This document shows positions 7,685 through 16,640 of a stretch of DNA of 64,000 nt, piece after piece. The stretch is from the NCBI GenBank assembly GCA_937958185.1, contig CALFFN010000022.1:165361-229360 (forward strand), read 5' to 3'. How positions within the stretch are numbered: position 1 is the stretch's first letter; each line of letters opens with the position of its first letter. A program made the translations under genes and the position numbers. The stretch is from an uncultured Neglectibacter sp. (lineage in GTDB: Bacteria; Bacillota; Clostridia; Oscillospirales; Acutalibacteraceae). Below the pieces are notes generated by a model. The model saw only the letters and a program-made list of their open reading frames with translations, searched no databases and was not told the DNA's origin.

Positions 7685-8524
7685 CAGATCCAATTTTTCC
7701 ATGCGTTTCGCGTAATCTGTATTGCTTTCCGCCGTGTAGATCCGGGTCGTATTTACGTTGGAGTGCCCCAGGATATCCGCCAGCCGCACCAGGTCTTTTT
7801 CCGCTGTGTAATACGTCCTGGCGAACAGGTGCCGCAGGTTGTGGGGGAACACCTTTTCCGACGGGACCTCCGCTTTCTCGCAGAGCAGCTTCATGCTCCG
7901 CCAGATATTCGCCCTGTCCAGGGGCTTTCCCGATTTGGTAACGAACACCGCTCCGGCGGTGATTTTTTGCGCCCGAAGATAATTTTGCAGCAGCTTTCGC
8001 AGCGACTCCGGCAAAAATACAGTGCGCAGCTTTCCCTTGTTGCGGATCACCGCCCGTCCTGCCGCCACCACCTCCACTGTAATATATTGCAGTTCCGATA
8101 CTCTGATTCCTGTGGCGCAGATGGTCTGCATGGCAAGGGACAATTTGTAGTTCCCTTCCTTCTGCGCTTCTCTTACCAGTGAAAAATATTCCCCGCGGGT
8201 CAGTTCCCGGCTTTCTTCCCGGAACAGAGCTTTTTGTACCTTCAAAAATCGCAGGCAGAGTTCCTGCCAGCCCATAAAGGTAAAAAATCCGTTTGCAGCC
8301 GCCAGCATGGAATTTACCGTGGAAGCCCGCTTGTCCCGCTGCAGCTCCTCCTTCCACGCGAGTACCCGCTCCCGGGTCAGCGGCTTCCCGTCCGCATACT
8401 GTTCCAGATCACGCAGGTCATGCAAGTATTTCCGCACCGTGCTTTCCGCCCGCTCCTGCTGCCTCAGATACACGGTGTACCGTTCGAGCTGCTTTTCCGA
8501 CAGAATGTGCTGTTTTTGTTTCAT
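7673..8524 (-). CDS. tyrosine site-specific recombinase (XerC/D-like)
   Basis: 283 residues, full length for a small phage-integrase-fold recombinase. The N-terminal SAM-like core-binding domain is at about 1-90. The catalytic domain has Arg in CATGIRVSEL, Lys in NKGKLRTVFLP, His-x-x-Arg in PHNLRHLFART, the LGHSNVNTTRIYT motif with His, and the nucleophile Tyr in RIYTAE; all catalytic positions are intact. RBS AAGGAG is 7 nt before the ATG. It is the only recombinase nearby and abuts the inverted sites, so it most likely flips the promoter segment. In the present orientation the invertible promoter makes RNA antisense to its 3' half, which could dampen its own expression; this is inference. 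Confidence 0.9.
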   Translation of the reverse strand: MKQKQHILSEKQLERYTVYLRQQERAESTVRKYLHDLRDLEQYADGKPLTRERVLAWKEELQRDKRASTVNSMLAAANGFFTFMGWQELCLRFLKVQKALFREESRELTRGEYFSLVREAQKEGNYKLSLAMQTICATGIRVSELQYITVEVVAAGRAVIRNKGKLRTVFLPESLRKLLQNYLRAQKITAGAVFVTKSGKPLDRANIWRSMKLLCEKAEVPSEKVFPHNLRHLFARTYYTAEKDLVRLADILGHSNVNTTRIYTAESNTDYAKRMEKLDLIAT

Positions 8525-8852
8525 GATGATACTCCTTTCTCTGTGAAACTTCTTTTATTGTACTTCTCCTGTGTGTCAGCAGTATGTGCAGAAAATATTA
8601 TTTTTTGTACAAGAGGGATTTTTGCAATATTTTTTCACGAAAGTTTCTGCTTGTATCCGACCTTCCCCCATGAGTTCCGGCGATCCGTGCCAGTTGAAAA
8701 AAGATAAGAAACAAGCGCTTTTTCCGCAGGTGAGGAACACGATTGGCTGGGAATAAAAAAGCTGCGGCGTTCCCTTCCCCACCGGCTTTGCCAGCTTGAC
8801 GAAAAGCTGTTTTTCAGGTAAAATGAGAAAAATCCACAGGTGAGGAAAGGCA
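8525..8852. other. intergenic region between divergent recombinase and TetR genes
   Basis: About 330 bp, AT-rich near 8590-8640. It must hold the promoters of both divergent genes, but I cannot assign clear -35/-10 pairs. No convincing ORF or RNA gene is visible. The last 30 bases hold GAGGAAAGG and GGAGG, possible ribosome binding sites for the TetR gene. Confidence 0.5.
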
Positions 8853-8861
8853 GTGGAGGTT

Positions 8862-9425
8862 ATGTCACAAATCACCAAGCGGGCGCTGGGGGAATCCCTC
8901 AAGCAGCTTTTGGGGCAGAAACCGTTGAATAAGGTCACCGTAAATGATATCACTGAGAATTGCGGCGTCAGCCGCATGACTTTTTACTACCATTTTCAGG
9001 ATATCTTTGAACTGGTGGAATGGACCTGCGAGGAAGAAGCCCGAAAAGCCCTGCAGGGAAAAAAGACCTACGATACCTGGCAGGAGGGCGCTTTACAGAT
9101 TTTCCGAACCGTGCAGAAAAATAAGCCCTTTATCATGAATGTTTATCATTCGGTCAGCCGTGAGCAGATCGAAAATTATCTGTACAAGGTGACGTATGAC
9201 CTTTTGATCGGCGTGGTGGAGGAACAGTCGAAGGGCTTTTCGATCCATCAGTCGGACAAGGAATTTATCGCCCATGTTTACAAATATGCTTTTGTGGGTC
9301 TGATGCTGGACTGGATCCGGGGCAATATGAAGGACGATCCTGTGGCGCTGGTCGATCGGCTTTCTCTTGTTGTGCAGGGAAACATCGCTTCCGCCTGCAA
9401 ACGCATGGAAACAAAAAAATCCTGA
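8862..9425 (+). CDS. TetR/AcrR family regulator (DhaS-like)
   Basis: 187 residues from the ATG at 8862; an in-frame GTG at 8853 would add three. I prefer the ATG because the family usually opens with a short MSxxTK-type start. The N-terminal helix-turn-helix is clear (KVTVNDITENCGVSRMTFYYHF), with the YYHF recognition-helix end typical of TetR proteins. The C-terminal part resembles the TetR_C_8/DhaS type. A terminator follows directly, and the next gene downstream on the same strand is an oleate hydratase, so the regulator may control it in response to fatty acids. The ligand is unknown; the link rests on adjacency only. Confidence 0.85.
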   Translation: MSQITKRALGESLKQLLGQKPLNKVTVNDITENCGVSRMTFYYHFQDIFELVEWTCEEEARKALQGKKTYDTWQEGALQIFRTVQKNKPFIMNVYHSVSREQIENYLYKVTYDLLIGVVEEQSKGFSIHQSDKEFIAHVYKYAFVGLMLDWIRGNMKDDPVALVDRLSLVVQGNIASACKRMETKKS

Positions 9426-9451
9426 CAAATTTCTACCTTTGATAAAAAATC

Positions 9452-9510
9452 TTACAGCTTCGCTCTGGTGAAAAGTTTTTATTCACCAGAGCGGAGCTGT
9501 AAATTGTTTT
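9452..9510 (+). terminator. strong hairpin terminator after the TetR gene
   Basis: A 21-bp stem with a single mismatch (9452-9472 with 9482-9502) and a 9-nt loop, followed by a T-rich tract. It separates the regulator from the oleate hydratase gene. Confidence 0.85.
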
Positions 9511-9572
9511 TGGGGGAAAACGGTCGTATTCTGAAGGTGTGAAAGACAAAATACACTTTTGGAGGTTTTTCA

Positions 9573-11348
9573 ATGTATTATTCCAGCGGAAATTATGAAG
9601 CATTCGCCCGCCCTGTCAAGCCGGAGGGGGTAGACCACAAATCCGCCTATATCATCGGCACGGGGCTCGCCGCCCTGACGGCTGCCTGCTATCTGGTGCG
9701 GGACGCCCAGATGAAGGGCGAGCATATCCACATCATTGAAAAAGACGCCCTTCCCGGAGGCGCCTGTGATGGCTGGCGGTTTGAACAAGCCGGTTACGTC
9801 ATGCGGGGCGGCAGGGAAATGGATAACCATTTCGAGGTCATGTGGGACCTGTTCCGCTCGATCCCGTCCATCGAGACAGAGGGCGTCAGCGTTCTGGACG
9901 AATACTACTGGCTGAACAAGAAGGACCCTAACTTCTCCCTGTGCAGAGCTACGGAAAAGCAGGGGCAGGACGCTCATACCGACAAGAAATTCGGCGTGTC
10001 CGACAAGGCTGCGCTGGAGATTATGCGGCTATTCTTTACGCCTGATGAAGAGCTGTTCGACAAAAAGATCGAAGACTATTTTGACGATGAGGTCTTTCAG
10101 TCCAACTTCTGGCTTTACTGGCGCACCATGTTTGCCTTCCAGAACTGGCAGAGCGCTTTGGAAATGAAACGCTACATCAAGAGATATATCCACCACATCG
10201 GCGGTCTGCCCGATTTTACCGCGCTCCGCTTTACCAAATACAATCAGTACGAATCCATGATCCTGCCTATGATAAAGTATCTGGAGGAGCACCATGTCCA
10301 GTTCCACTACAACGTGAAAGTGGAAAATGTTCACATTGACTGCGCTGATGGTAAAAAAACAGCCCGCCGCATCGAATTACTGCGGGAGGGGCAGAAAGAG
10401 TCGATTGACCTCACGGAAGACGATCTGGTATTTATCACAAACGGCGGCTGCGTAGAGAACTCCACCATGGGCGATCAGAACACCCCTGCCCCTTACGACA
10501 CGGAGATCCGTCCCGGCGGCGGCTGGGACATGTGGCGGAAAATAGCCGCCCAGGACCCGGCTTTTGGCAATCCGGACAAGTTCTGCTCCGACCCCGAACA
10601 GACCAACTGGATGAGCGCCACTGTGGAAACTCTGGATCAGCGCATCATCCCCTACATCAAAAACATCTGCAAAAGGGACCCCTTCTCCGGCGGGGTAGTT
10701 ACCGGCGGCATCGTCACTGTCAGGGATTCCAGCTGGCTCATGAGCTGGACCATTAACCGGCAGCCCCAGTTCCGGGACCAGCCTGAAGGGCACTGCCTTG
10801 TCTGGGTCTATTCCCTCTTCACCGACAAGCCCGGCGACTATGTAAAGAAGCCTATGAGGAACTGCACAGGCAAGGAGATCTGCATGGAGTGGCTTTATCA
10901 CATCGGCGTGCCTGAGAACCAGATCGAAGAGCTGGCAGAGCACAGCGCCAACACCGTGCCGGTAATGATGCCTTACATTGACGCTTTCTTTATGCCCCGT
11001 ACCGATACCGACCGCCCCAAGGTAGTGCCTGACGGCTCTGTAAACCTTGCTTTCCTGGGTCAGTTTGCCGAAATTCCCCGGGACACGATCTTCACTACGG
11101 AGTATTCCATGCGTTCCGGCATGGAGGCTGTCTACACCCTTTTGCAGGTGGACCGCGGCGTACCCGAGGTATGGGGCAGCACCTACGATGTGCGCGATCT
11201 TCTGGACGCTACCGTGAAGCTGCGGGACGGCAAGCCTATCACCGAGATGGAGCTGGGTCTCAAAGAGCGCATCGCGTTAAAGGAGCTGCTGAAGGAAACT
11301 GCGGGGACGGATATTGAAAAGCTCCTGAAAGAATACCACGCCATCTAA
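9573..11348 (+). CDS. ohyA: oleate hydratase (FAD-dependent; myosin-cross-reactive antigen family)
   Basis: 591 residues, the usual family length. It adds water to the cis-9 double bond of oleic acid to give 10-hydroxystearic acid (EC 4.2.1.53), which detoxifies host unsaturated fatty acids. The N-terminal FAD-binding Rossmann motif is IIGTGLAALTAA (about 28-39), followed by HIIEKDALPGGACDGW and MRGGREMDNHFEVMWDLF, the conserved block with the catalytic Glu. No signal peptide; a peripheral membrane enzyme in known cases. RBS TTGGAGG is 8 nt before the ATG. The TetR gene upstream is the likely regulator. A radical SAM gene starts 63 nt downstream with no terminator between, suggesting co-transcription. 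Confidence 0.95.
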   Translation: MYYSSGNYEAFARPVKPEGVDHKSAYIIGTGLAALTAACYLVRDAQMKGEHIHIIEKDALPGGACDGWRFEQAGYVMRGGREMDNHFEVMWDLFRSIPSIETEGVSVLDEYYWLNKKDPNFSLCRATEKQGQDAHTDKKFGVSDKAALEIMRLFFTPDEELFDKKIEDYFDDEVFQSNFWLYWRTMFAFQNWQSALEMKRYIKRYIHHIGGLPDFTALRFTKYNQYESMILPMIKYLEEHHVQFHYNVKVENVHIDCADGKKTARRIELLREGQKESIDLTEDDLVFITNGGCVENSTMGDQNTPAPYDTEIRPGGGWDMWRKIAAQDPAFGNPDKFCSDPEQTNWMSATVETLDQRIIPYIKNICKRDPFSGGVVTGGIVTVRDSSWLMSWTINRQPQFRDQPEGHCLVWVYSLFTDKPGDYVKKPMRNCTGKEICMEWLYHIGVPENQIEELAEHSANTVPVMMPYIDAFFMPRTDTDRPKVVPDGSVNLAFLGQFAEIPRDTIFTTEYSMRSGMEAVYTLLQVDRGVPEVWGSTYDVRDLLDATVKLRDGKPITEMELGLKERIALKELLKETAGTDIEKLLKEYHAI

Positions 11349-11411
11349 CGAACCGTATCCGCAGAAGCGGACCTGCAAAACTCATTTTACTTACGAAGGA
11401 GAAAAATTCCC

Positions 11412-12800
11412 ATGATCCCCAAAAAACTGACCGCACTCGGGCTGAAAACTGCCTTTGGCTACATCGAAAAGGACCCCGAAAAAAATCTGCCGAAGCTGAT
11501 GGACTGGGTAGACAAGCTGGCTGGGGACGGTCCTGAGAGCTTCCCTGTACAGCGCGCCGTGGTCCGCTCCGTGATCGAGGACCCGGAAAACAACATGTAC
11601 CGCCTGATCATGAACCTGTTCCGGGACGTGGACAGGGAGGTCCTCAAGACCACCTTTGAGGATTTCTTCCTCAACGCCAATATCATCGGCTGGCCCCGGC
11701 AGGAGCAAATGCGGGAAAAATACGGCTGCAATATTCCCTGGGCAGTCCTTCTGGACCCCACCAGCGCCTGCAACCTGCACTGCACCGGGTGCTGGGCGGC
11801 GGAATACGGCAACAAGCTGAACCTTTCCTTTGACGAGATCGATTCCATCATCTGTCAGGGCAAGGAGCTGGGAACCTATTTGTACATCTATACCGGCGGT
11901 GAACCTCTGGTACGGAAAAATGACCTGATCGCTCTGTGCGAAAAGCATAACGACTGCCAGTTCCTCTGCTTTACCAACGCTACGCTTATCGACGAAGCTT
12001 TTGCCGATGAGATGCTGCGGGTCAGGAATTTTATCCCCGCCATCAGCTTGGAGGGCTTTGAGGAAGCTACCGACGGGCGCCGGGGGGACGGCGTCTACCA
12101 GAAGGTGCTCCGCGCCATGTCCATTTTGAAAGCAAAGCGGCTGCCTTTCGGCATTTCCGCCTGCTACACCAGCCAGAACCTAGACTCCATCAGCTCTGAC
12201 GCCTTTATGGATAAGCTGGTGGAATGGGGCGCGAAATTCATCTGGTATTTCCACTATATGCCCGTGGGCAACGACGCAGTTCCCGCCCTGCTTCCCGATC
12301 CTCAACAACGGGAAACCATGTACCGCCGCATTCGGGAGATCCGCTCTACCAAACCAATTTTCGCCATGGATTTTCAAAACGACGGCGAATTTGTGGGCGG
12401 CTGCATTGCCGGCGGACGGCGGTATCTGCACATCAACGCCAACGGGGATGTGGACCCCTGCGTATTTATTCATTATTCCAACTGCAATATCCGGGAAACG
12501 TCCCTGCTGGACTGCCTGCGCTCCCCGATCTTTATGGCTTACCATGACAACCAGCCCTTTAATGAGAACCATCTGCGCCCCTGCCCCATGCTGGAAAACC
12601 CGGAGCTTTTGCGGAAGATGGTAAAGGAGACCGGCGCCCACTCCACCGATCTGCAGTCCCCGGAAAGTGTGGACCACCTGTGCGACAAATGTATCTCCTA
12701 CGCCGATTGCTGGAAACCTGAGGCGGAGCGCCTGTGGAACGCCGCCGGCGAAAAAGCGGAGAAGGAAAAGCCGGAGCCGGCAGAAGGCTGTGTCAAATAA
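11412..12800 (+). CDS. radical SAM protein with SPASM-like C-terminal cluster region
   Basis: 462 residues. The radical SAM Fe-S motif is CNLHCTGCW (near 120), followed by YTGGEPL for SAM binding, giving a partial TIM barrel at about 110-330. A preceding N-terminal helical region of about 100 residues is not part of the core. The C-terminal third has further Cys (GGCIAGGRRYLHINANGDVDPC, CPMLENP, CDKCISYADCW), the layout of a SPASM auxiliary-cluster domain with the usual NxxGxxxPC-like sequence. The substrate is unknown; no small peptide precursor gene is seen nearby. Likely in one transcript with the oleate hydratase, so a role in lipid or hydroxy-fatty-acid modification is possible but is inference only. 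Confidence 0.85.
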   Translation: MIPKKLTALGLKTAFGYIEKDPEKNLPKLMDWVDKLAGDGPESFPVQRAVVRSVIEDPENNMYRLIMNLFRDVDREVLKTTFEDFFLNANIIGWPRQEQMREKYGCNIPWAVLLDPTSACNLHCTGCWAAEYGNKLNLSFDEIDSIICQGKELGTYLYIYTGGEPLVRKNDLIALCEKHNDCQFLCFTNATLIDEAFADEMLRVRNFIPAISLEGFEEATDGRRGDGVYQKVLRAMSILKAKRLPFGISACYTSQNLDSISSDAFMDKLVEWGAKFIWYFHYMPVGNDAVPALLPDPQQRETMYRRIREIRSTKPIFAMDFQNDGEFVGGCIAGGRRYLHINANGDVDPCVFIHYSNCNIRETSLLDCLRSPIFMAYHDNQPFNENHLRPCPMLENPELLRKMVKETGAHSTDLQSPESVDHLCDKCISYADCWKPEAERLWNAAGEKAEKEKPEPAEGCVK

Positions 12801-12934
12801 AGCTGCTGTAAAAAAACGCACCCGGCCCAGCTGTAAAGCACCGCGCCTGTCCCGCGCCGCCTGAATTGGAACCGGGTACGGCATTCCAGCTGTCAAAGAT
12901 TTCCATAGGATACCCTCTTTTTTCCTCGGTGCTC
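12801..12934. other. gap after the radical SAM gene
   Basis: No ORF with family support and no clear terminator; a GC-rich stretch precedes the promoter of the lipoprotein gene. Confidence 0.4.
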
Positions 12935-12963
12935 TTGCAGGATATTTCCCTCCATGATATACT
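12935..12963 (+). promoter_or_regulatory. sigma-A-like promoter of the lipoprotein gene
   Basis: TTGCAG, a 17-bp spacer and TATACT, about 80 nt upstream of the lipoprotein start. Confidence 0.6.
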
Positions 12964-13044
12964 TTATTTTAAGAAAAGGCGTTTTCCATGCCTTACCCGC
13001 TTCTTCAAGAAAGGCTGGATCGCGCCATCAGGGAGGAAGTTTCC

Positions 13045-13617
13045 ATGAGCCGCAAAAAAGCAGGGACCGTATCCCGGGCAGCTTGCGTTGTCCTGCTGAT
13101 GTGCTTTTTAGCAGCCAGCCTGTCCGGGTGTACCTTATACCGTCCTTTGCGGCTTCCCCAGCTCCGGGAGTTTGAACAGAATGTCCGCAGGGAATACCCT
13201 CTCTCTGCCGTTTCGTGCAAGTACGAATACGGCGCGGGCGTGTCAATCACGGTGAGCGGAATGAGCTTTGAGGAAGAATGCGCCTATACCATTCTGGGTT
13301 ACCTTCAGCCCATCGTTTGCGATGAGGATTTTATCCAGGACCTTTTTGAGCTTTTTGAAAAGGAGTCCCACGGCGACCACAACTGGAAGCTTGGCATGCG
13401 CCCTGACATTCGGCTCCATTTAGCGGCAGGCACAAATGACCGTTACCAGTTTACAGCCAGGGCGACGAAAGAGCTGTACAATTCCGGGCGCGACCCGGAT
13501 TCTTACACCTGGGACGGCTACGCCACATGGTATGGGACCGAGTTTGTGGGCTCCCTCCCTCGGGAGATCACCCCAAAGGAGATCGGGGAAGCGGTCAAGC
13601 GGTATTCTAAAGCTTGA
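13045..13617 (+). CDS. hypothetical lipoprotein
   Basis: 190 residues from the ATG at 13045, chosen because GAGGAAG lies 6 nt upstream and it begins a clean signal peptide; a longer in-frame reading from 12988 has no RBS. The signal peptide ends in LAASLSGC, a good lipobox, so the mature protein should be lipid-anchored outside the membrane. The rest is a mixed alpha/beta domain of about 165 residues with no motif I recognise; Asp/Glu/Tyr are frequent. It has its own promoter and terminator, so it is monocistronic. Function unknown. Confidence 0.75.
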   Translation: MSRKKAGTVSRAACVVLLMCFLAASLSGCTLYRPLRLPQLREFEQNVRREYPLSAVSCKYEYGAGVSITVSGMSFEEECAYTILGYLQPIVCDEDFIQDLFELFEKESHGDHNWKLGMRPDIRLHLAAGTNDRYQFTARATKELYNSGRDPDSYTWDGYATWYGTEFVGSLPREITPKEIGEAVKRYSKA

Positions 13618-13621
13618 CCGC
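13591..13621 (+). terminator. hairpin overlapping the lipoprotein stop codon
   Basis: GCGGTCAAGC pairs with GCTTGACCGC around an 11-nt loop. There is no U-tract directly after it, so it may be an mRNA 3' stabiliser rather than the main terminator. Confidence 0.5.
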
Positions 13622-13678
13622 TTCCCTGTCCAAACAAACGCTTCGTTTGCTTTCCATTTTTCGTTTCGCCGCATTCGG

Positions 13679-13718
13679 AACTGTTTCGCCGCAAATCATG
13701 GCGAAACAGTTTTCTTTT
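13679..13718 (+). terminator. intrinsic terminator
   Basis: A perfect 12-bp stem (AACTGTTTCGCC with GGCGAAACAGTT), 9-nt loop, then TTCTTTTTC. It ends the lipoprotein transcript before the convergent AraC gene. Confidence 0.85.
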
Positions 13719-13905
13719 TCCACCCTTGCCCGTTGTTTTCCCCCGCTTCTCCCGGAACGCTGTTTCTTCTTTTAGGCGGCTCGTTTCGCAATCTGTTCCC
13801 TGAAATGTGAAAATAGTGCAAGAAAGCGGGAAATCAGGCGAAGAAATCCGTCCTGCTCCCTGCTATACTGGAAACAGGCTTAAGAACCCAGCCGCCGCCC
13901 CAAGG

Positions 13906-14799
13906 CTATGGGTGCTCCTGTAAGATCACGGTTTTTCCTTTTCGATATTCCCCCGGCGTAACGCCAAAATGTTTCCGAAAAGCGCGGTTGAAATAGGATA
14001 CGTTCCGAAAGCCGGATTCCATGGCGACAAAAGCGATGTCCCGGGCTGTAGTCACCAGCAGCAGTGCCGCGTGCTCCAGCCTGCGGCGAACCAGGTATTC
14101 CGATACCGTGCAGCCCATCAAAGAGGAAAACTGCCCTGAAAAATAGTTGGGGTTCATATGCACCGACTTTGCCAGCTCGGCAAGGCTCAGCTCCTCCTGA
14201 AAGTGATTTTCCATCAGGCTCAGCGCCGCCGCCAGCCGGTTCCTGCCGTTTTGGAACAGCAGTATCTGCTCCCCATAGCCCTCCGCCTGCTCAAAGCGCC
14301 GGTAGATCAGCGCCAGCAGCTTCATCAGGTCGGCTTTCAATACCAGACGGTAGCCCGAATCCTGATTTTCCCATTCCTGAGACATTTCCTCCAACAGGGT
14401 CCTGATACCTTCCGTGACAAATTCCTGCCCGGAAAGCCGATGGCGGAAGCTGGGCTTCCACTCGTAAAAGGCGCGGATATAGCTGTAATCCCCGCTGCTG
14501 GAAAGCACCAGCTCCGCGTCGAATACGATCACCAGCAGCTTCAGCCTGCCGTCTTCATTGACAGCCCTGTGATATTCCATATTGTTGATGATAAACACGT
14601 CGCCCGGCTCGATGGGATAGCTGTTCTCGCCGATCACATACTGTCCCTTCCCCTCCAGGCAATAGTTGATCTCCAGCCCATGGTGGTTGTGCAGGTACAC
14701 CTTTCCGGCAGTTTCCTCCTGCCGGGTAAAACCCCTGCCCTGCCACACCACAAAGGGGAAGTCCTTTTGCAGATCCAAAAGCTCCGTAATCCGTTCCAT
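13906..14799 (-). CDS. AraC family transcriptional regulator
   Basis: About 297 residues from the ATG at 14799, chosen for the AGGGGG about 6 nt upstream; a longer in-frame reading to 14877 lacks an RBS. An N-terminal cupin sensor domain has HNHHGLEINYCLEGKG and EPGDVFIINNMEYH (about 30-90). The C-terminal double HTH has LAELAKSVHMNPNYFSGQF and RDIAFVAMESGFRNVSYFNR (about 210-290). It is divergent from the uroporphyrinogen-decarboxylase-like gene, which it probably controls. A dyad in the shared intergenic region is a candidate operator. Confidence 0.9.
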   Translation of the reverse strand: MERITELLDLQKDFPFVVWQGRGFTRQEETAGKVYLHNHHGLEINYCLEGKGQYVIGENSYPIEPGDVFIINNMEYHRAVNEDGRLKLLVIVFDAELVLSSSGDYSYIRAFYEWKPSFRHRLSGQEFVTEGIRTLLEEMSQEWENQDSGYRLVLKADLMKLLALIYRRFEQAEGYGEQILLFQNGRNRLAAALSLMENHFQEELSLAELAKSVHMNPNYFSGQFSSLMGCTVSEYLVRRRLEHAALLLVTTARDIAFVAMESGFRNVSYFNRAFRKHFGVTPGEYRKGKTVILQEHP

Positions 14800-14939
14800 C
14801 TGTTTCCCCCTGCTGCTTTGAAAGCGTATTTTTAATTTCATAATTGCTTTGAAAAGGTCGGTGCTTTTCGAGTTCACGAGAAAAGAAAGGTGTTTTTCGA
14901 AGAAAGACGCAGGCTTTCTTTTACTCAGACCTTTTCCAG

Positions 14940-14965
14940 AATCACAACACCTTGCTGTTGTGATT
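14940..14965. promoter_or_regulatory. dyad between the AraC and URO-D-like genes, candidate operator
   Basis: AATCACAACA and TGTTGTGATT form a perfect 10-bp inverted repeat around 6 nt, about 56 bp upstream of the URO-D-like ATG. With no U-tract and divergent genes on both sides it fits an operator better than a terminator. Confidence 0.45.
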
Positions 14966-15020
14966 TCATCATAAACCCCACCTGAAAAAAAGTCAAATTT
15001 TGAAATGGAGGTACTGTATC

Positions 15021-16076
15021 ATGCTGTACACGGACCATTGGAACGAGATCAAGGAACGCATGGCCGCCTTTTGGGACCGCGAGGCAACGGACCGCTGCTG
15101 CGCCGGTATCATCGTGCCGAAGCCGGGATATACCGACCCCGACCCCGACGTGGTCAACTACTATTTTGACGTGGAAAAGGGAGACGCCATACACCGAAAG
15201 CGCTTTGCGGGGCACGAATACCTGTGGGAAGCGATCCCCAGCGTGTTCCCCTATTTCGGCACCTCAGGCATTGCGGAATACGCCGGCAGCGAAGCGGTCT
15301 ACACGCCGCGGACCACCTGGTTCGAGCCATGTCTGGACGAGCCGGACGCCAGCCGGATCAGCTACTGCAAGCCGGAAGCCTTCCAGCGCCAAAAGGACGC
15401 CATCGCAAAGCTCATCGAGCTGTCCGGCGGCGACTATCCCGTTTCCGTCACGGACAACTGCGGCATTGCCGACGCGCTGTCCGCCATGCGGGGCGGTGAA
15501 AACCTGATGATGGACATGGTGACCGACCCGGACTTTGTCATGGAGGGCATTCAAAAGCTGATGCCCATTTACAAGCAGACCCAAAACGAGTTGTTTGAGC
15601 TGGTTCAGGAAAACAACGAAGGGTCGATCCTTTCCTGGATGCACCTGTGGGCGCCCAGCCGCTGCGCGCAAATGCAGTGCGACCTGAGCGTGATGATCTC
15701 CAACGAGATGTTCCGGGAGTTTATCATGCCGGAGCTGGAGGAAATGACGGAATTTCTGGACTATCCCATCTACCATCTGGACGGGCAGGAGCAGATACGC
15801 CATCTGGATTCCCTGCTCTCCCTGAAAAGGCTCCGCGCGATCCAGTGGGTCCCTGTGGTCAGCCAGCCCCCCACCTCCGACTTTATCCCCCAGCTGCAAA
15901 AGATACAGAAGGCTGGGAAAAGCCTGATGTTGTTCCCCCAGGCGAACGAGGTGGAAAAGCTGCTGGACAACCTCAGCTGCCGCGGGCTGCACATGATGAT
16001 CGGTGGAATAAACACCATGGAGGAGGCTGCGGAGGTACAGCAGCTGATTTGGAAGCATTCCAGGGACCGGGGCTGA
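15021..16076 (+). CDS. uroporphyrinogen decarboxylase (URO-D)-like family protein
   Basis: 351 residues from the ATG at 15021 (GGAGG 9 nt upstream). It resembles the URO-D/cobalamin-methyltransferase TIM-barrel superfamily: ITDNCG-like core (VTDNCGIADALSAMRGGENL), DPDFVMEGIQKLMPIY, YPIYHLDGQEQIRHLDSLL and IQWVPV are typical blocks. There are no haem genes and no corrinoid protein next to it, so true uroporphyrinogen decarboxylation is unlikely. Relatives of this kind with their own AraC regulator are common in gut Clostridia and probably act on methylated or sugar-derived compounds. The substrate cannot be told from sequence. Confidence 0.75.
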   Translation: MLYTDHWNEIKERMAAFWDREATDRCCAGIIVPKPGYTDPDPDVVNYYFDVEKGDAIHRKRFAGHEYLWEAIPSVFPYFGTSGIAEYAGSEAVYTPRTTWFEPCLDEPDASRISYCKPEAFQRQKDAIAKLIELSGGDYPVSVTDNCGIADALSAMRGGENLMMDMVTDPDFVMEGIQKLMPIYKQTQNELFELVQENNEGSILSWMHLWAPSRCAQMQCDLSVMISNEMFREFIMPELEEMTEFLDYPIYHLDGQEQIRHLDSLLSLKRLRAIQWVPVVSQPPTSDFIPQLQKIQKAGKSLMLFPQANEVEKLLDNLSCRGLHMMIGGINTMEEAAEVQQLIWKHSRDRG

Positions 16077-16114
16077 CAGCAGACCAAATTTCCGCAAAAC
16101 ATCACACACGCAAA

Positions 16115-16153
16115 AAACGCCGGAGCGGAATATACCGCTTCGGCGTTTCTGTG
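16115..16153. terminator. bidirectional terminator between convergent genes
   Basis: AAACGCCG pairs with CGGCGTTT and AGCGG with CCGCT around a 6-nt loop. A-rich sequence on the left and T-containing sequence on the right suit termination from both sides. Confidence 0.7.
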
Positions 16154-16161
16154 TGTAAAGC

Positions 16162-16602
16162 TTACTCTTTTTCCTCGCTGTGGCAATGGTCGCAGCCGCA
16201 TTCGTCTTCATCGTCAAAGTCGAATTCCAGCGTTTCACCGCAGCCGGGGCAGGTAATGCTGCCCTCTTCCAGCATTTCATCGGTGAGCTGAATGGTGTCG
16301 CCGCAGCTGGGGCAGGTCACTTCAAATTCGGCGTCCTCAAAGTCGCCATGATGATGACCGCAGCCGCACTCATCTTCCTCCAGCCCGTAGAAATCCTCTT
16401 CCACGTTGCCCAGGTCCTCGTCGATCTCGTCCACCTGCTCGGAAAGCAGGTCGAAGCCGTCTTCCAGCTCCTCCACGGACAGGCACAGGTCGTCCAGCAG
16501 CTCTATCATGGCATTAAGCACCTTTGTCTCCTTTGCCTTGGGATCAAGCTCCAGCCCTTCCATCAAGCCACGGATATAAGAAGCACGTTCAGAATTAGTC
16601 AT
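16162..16602 (-). CDS. CD1247-type protein with zinc-ribbon-like C-terminus
   Basis: 146 residues. The N-terminal helical part (ERASYIRGLMEGLELDPKAK, EQVDEIDEDLGNVEEDFYGL) matches the CD1247 N-terminal domain of Clostridia. The C-terminal half carries two CPSCG/CPGCGE knuckles plus CGCGHHHGD and CGCDHCHSEE clusters, so it is probably a zinc or other metal binder. It is highly acidic. Start ATG has AAGGAG 7 nt upstream. It lies just downstream of efp on the same strand. Function unknown in the family; probably cytosolic. Confidence 0.8.
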   Translation of the reverse strand: MTNSERASYIRGLMEGLELDPKAKETKVLNAMIELLDDLCLSVEELEDGFDLLSEQVDEIDEDLGNVEEDFYGLEEDECGCGHHHGDFEDAEFEVTCPSCGDTIQLTDEMLEEGSITCPGCGETLEFDFDDEDECGCDHCHSEEKE

Positions 16603-16640
16603 TGTCTTTCTCCTTTTGGGTCTGAGACCACAGATATTGT

